DNA of 64,000 bases, taken from positions 124,001 to 188,000 of the forward strand of contig NZ_CANLER010000009.1 in assembly GCF_947489715.1 (NCBI RefSeq), in the 5' to 3' direction. The notes under the pieces were generated by a model. The model worked only from the letters and a program-made list of their open reading frames with translations. It searched no databases and had not been told where the DNA came from. The stretch comes from an uncultured Roseovarius sp. (lineage in GTDB: Bacteria > Pseudomonadota > Alphaproteobacteria > Rhodobacterales > Rhodobacteraceae). Positions 62,675 to 64,000 of the stretch are shown in pieces. Within the stretch, counting starts at the first letter, position 1. Each line of letters starts with the position of its first letter. Made by a program: the position numbers and the translations under genes.

Positions 62675-63916
62675 ATGCCTACAATGAAAACGCCATATCG
62701 GGTGATTAACCCGCCTGAGTACGTATCTAAGTATCTCGAGAAAGCCCGGAAGATCAGAAACCAAAACTGGAGCGCACTGTTCGACGCGTTCCAAGCTGGC
62801 GACCAGCGGAAAGTCCGCAAACTCAGAGACGCGTACTTCAAGAACGATGCCCACAAAGCCGCCTATTTATTTCAGGCTGGCGTTCGCTGGCCCAACGTCT
62901 CATCTTGGGAAACCGAAGTGGCAGGATTTGACCCCCTGCACCCAATGCAACACGTCGTGGACTGGTGGCGGCAACCTAAAATTGGTGATGGCTTCCGGTA
63001 TGTTTGCGATCTTTCTGCGCATCTGAAAGCTGCACATATGATGGCCGCTGACGTCGTTCGTGCCCAGATGAACGTCCCTTGCTTCATCTACAATGTCAAA
63101 CGATCACATCGCTTCGCAGATGGCACAGGACGGGGCGCACTTGTTCAAAGGCTGCTGGCGCAGCTTCGCGCAGGCTTCGTACACTACAGAATTTATGACG
63201 CACGGGATTGCTTCAACAGCATCAGTCCCGGCGCATTGATACCACCCAATTTACCACTACCATGGAGGATATATGAAAACACACTGAACCTAGAAAACCT
63301 GAGTTTCCGGCACGACACGGTACGTGAACGGAGACATTTCGCCGATATTACCTTCTATAGGGATATTGTTAATGCAGAGGGAGCAAGCGGGCCGGATGGT
63401 CTTATGCAAGGGTCCCCTAGTTCGAACGTCATACTCGCGTATTTGCTGCAACACGCACCACAGCCTGATCCTCAGGATGGCTGCATTCTCCTCTATGGGG
63501 ACGACCTGATTGCGCTTTCACGCACACCGACGATTGCGAGTAGGGTAGACCGGGCAGTTACTCAATTCTTTGAGCAACCCACTCTTGGCCCGCTCCAGCT
63601 GCACAGACGCGCCTCCGGTCACCTCGGCAGTTTCGAATACCTAGGGTACGAATTCATTTACTCCGAAGTTGAGGATGACTGGCAGGTAAACCTGTCTTCG
63701 AGAAACTGGAACAACCTTGTGCGCATACGAAATGGGGAGGCGTTAAAGCACTGGCCTATGCATGGCCCATGGGTCGACCGCCAAATCGCACATCGGATCG
63801 CAAAATCCTTGGAAGGTCACAATGCTTTGACTGATCCAGTAGCTATCCTAGAGACGATTGTTTTGGGTGGATGGGATATTCTGGAAATTGCGTCAGCAGC
63901 AAGTGGGCGAATTTAG
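62675..63916 (+). CDS. Reverse-transcriptase-fold polymerase of unknown group (YGDD box)
   Basis: A 413-residue protein. The palm motifs of reverse transcriptases can be read in order: motif 2-like DGFRYVCDLSAHLKAAHMM (105-123); motif A YDARDCFNSI with Asp175; motif B GLMQGSPSSNVILAYLL (242-258) with QGSP at 245-248; motif C LLYGDDLIALS with YGDD at 274-277; and FEYLGYEF (320-327) as the late motif. Both catalytic Asp of motif C and Asp175 are intact. About 100 residues at the N-terminus and 85 at the C-terminus match nothing that I know. YGDD in place of YADD/YVDD is unusual for bacterial RTs. The ATG at 62675 has GGAGA at good distance; ATG 62684 is possible. It follows the AlpA gene in an integrative element. 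Confidence 0.78.
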   Translation: MPTMKTPYRVINPPEYVSKYLEKARKIRNQNWSALFDAFQAGDQRKVRKLRDAYFKNDAHKAAYLFQAGVRWPNVSSWETEVAGFDPLHPMQHVVDWWRQPKIGDGFRYVCDLSAHLKAAHMMAADVVRAQMNVPCFIYNVKRSHRFADGTGRGALVQRLLAQLRAGFVHYRIYDARDCFNSISPGALIPPNLPLPWRIYENTLNLENLSFRHDTVRERRHFADITFYRDIVNAEGASGPDGLMQGSPSSNVILAYLLQHAPQPDPQDGCILLYGDDLIALSRTPTIASRVDRAVTQFFEQPTLGPLQLHRRASGHLGSFEYLGYEFIYSEVEDDWQVNLSSRNWNNLVRIRNGEALKHWPMHGPWVDRQIAHRIAKSLEGHNALTDPVAILETIVLGGWDILEIASAASGRI

Positions 63917-63960
63917 AATGGACAGTTGCCAAAATTGCGGGTGCTTTGGCGGGAGGAGCT

Positions 63961-64000
63961 ATGGCTGTGATGTTTGATGATGTCACTTTGTGTCACTTTC
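63961..64000 (+). CDS. Start of a gene cut by the window edge
   Basis: An ATG at 63961 stands directly after GGGAGGAGCT, a strong ribosome binding site 45 bases behind the RT-fold gene. Only 13 codons (MAVMFDDVTLCHF) are visible, so no function can be given. The spacing implies that it is co-transcribed with the RT-fold gene and may be its partner. Confidence 0.5.
   Translation, partial: MAVMFDDVTLCHF

Larger units (their letters stand above)
58489..64000. mobile_element. Left part of an integrative element (satellite/genomic-island type)
   Basis: The sequence is visibly more AT-rich than the rest of the window and holds the gene set of a small integrative element: tyrosine integrase, AlpA-type regulators, small unknown proteins and a reverse-transcriptase-fold protein. 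All genes point the same way. The left limit lies somewhere in 58489-59002; the right end is outside the window. The broken integrase and a decayed alpA copy suggest that the element, or this end of it, is degenerating or compound. Confidence 0.75.

Noticed and set aside
62594..63916. Retron or diversity-generating retroelement
   Set aside because: The RT lacks the retron VTG-type motif and the DGR SQ motif B, and I see no template/variable repeat pair, Avd gene or convincing msr/msd fold within the window.
1..64000. CRISPR array or complete insertion sequence
   Set aside because: No regularly spaced repeats and no transposase gene with flanking inverted repeats were found.

Overview
The window looks like a chromosome segment of an alphaproteobacterium of the Rhodobacteraceae (Roseobacter-type). 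The bulk is GC-rich. Typical traits of that group are the YcjX/YcjF pair, a TonB/ExbB/ExbD/ExbD operon with a small periplasmic protein, a cyanide-insensitive type bd oxidase, many amino-acid, peptide and Liv-type ABC transporters, and Lrp-, GntR-, LysR- and XRE-type regulators divergent from catabolic operons. The species cannot be named from the sequence alone.

Layout. 1-6425: a signalling operon with a HAMP-array/GAF hybrid kinase carrying three receivers (5' end outside the window), CheR, a receiver-less CheB, a receiver-kinase and an Rcp1-like receiver, coupled through short start/stop overlaps. 6463-11450: the homogentisate route of tyrosine catabolism (hpd, hmgA, fah, maiA) with a divergent Lrp/AsnC regulator. 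11631-16261: a di-heme cytochrome c peroxidase/MauG-type protein, tRNA-Arg(TCT), truA and the ycjX/ycjF pair. 16378-19291: an NO/heme sensing operon of truncated globin, H-NOX and a GGDEF-EAL protein. 19422-24923: a cNMP-domain thioredoxin-reductase-like flavoprotein, an FMN-type oxidoreductase and ileS. 25022-31356: a catabolic cluster of unknown substrate with an AhpD-like protein, an M29-like protein, a Rieske oxygenase, a second CMD protein, a polar amino-acid ABC transporter and an XRE-cupin regulator. 31680-34834: the TonB energy-transduction operon. 34973-37377: cydAB of the CIO type.

37822-58488 is a set of nitrogen-compound scavenging modules. Each has a divergent regulator: a Liv-type transporter with an Asp/Glu/hydantoin racemase (GntR); an arginine-deiminase-fold hydrolase with an M20 carbamoylase-type hydrolase and a Tat-exported binding protein (LysR); and a complete dipeptide/nickel-type ABC transporter with two amidases (an unusual XRE-like regulator). 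Together they suggest uptake and hydrolysis of amides, ureido or guanidino compounds and hydantoin-like molecules. The actual substrates are not determined.

From about 58.5 kb to the right edge the sequence changes character: it is more AT-rich and carries short ORFs. It appears to be the left part of an integrative element. It holds a DUF4102-type tyrosine integrase broken by one in-frame TAA, a hypothetical protein, a decayed copy and an intact copy of an AlpA-like regulator (each preceded by the same TGTAC/GTACA inverted repeat), a small two-TM membrane protein, a ribbon-helix-helix-like protein, and a 413-residue reverse-transcriptase-fold protein. That protein has an uncommon YGDD catalytic box and lacks clear retron or DGR hallmarks. 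The AlpA/structured-leader/RT arrangement is the best candidate for an undescribed system.
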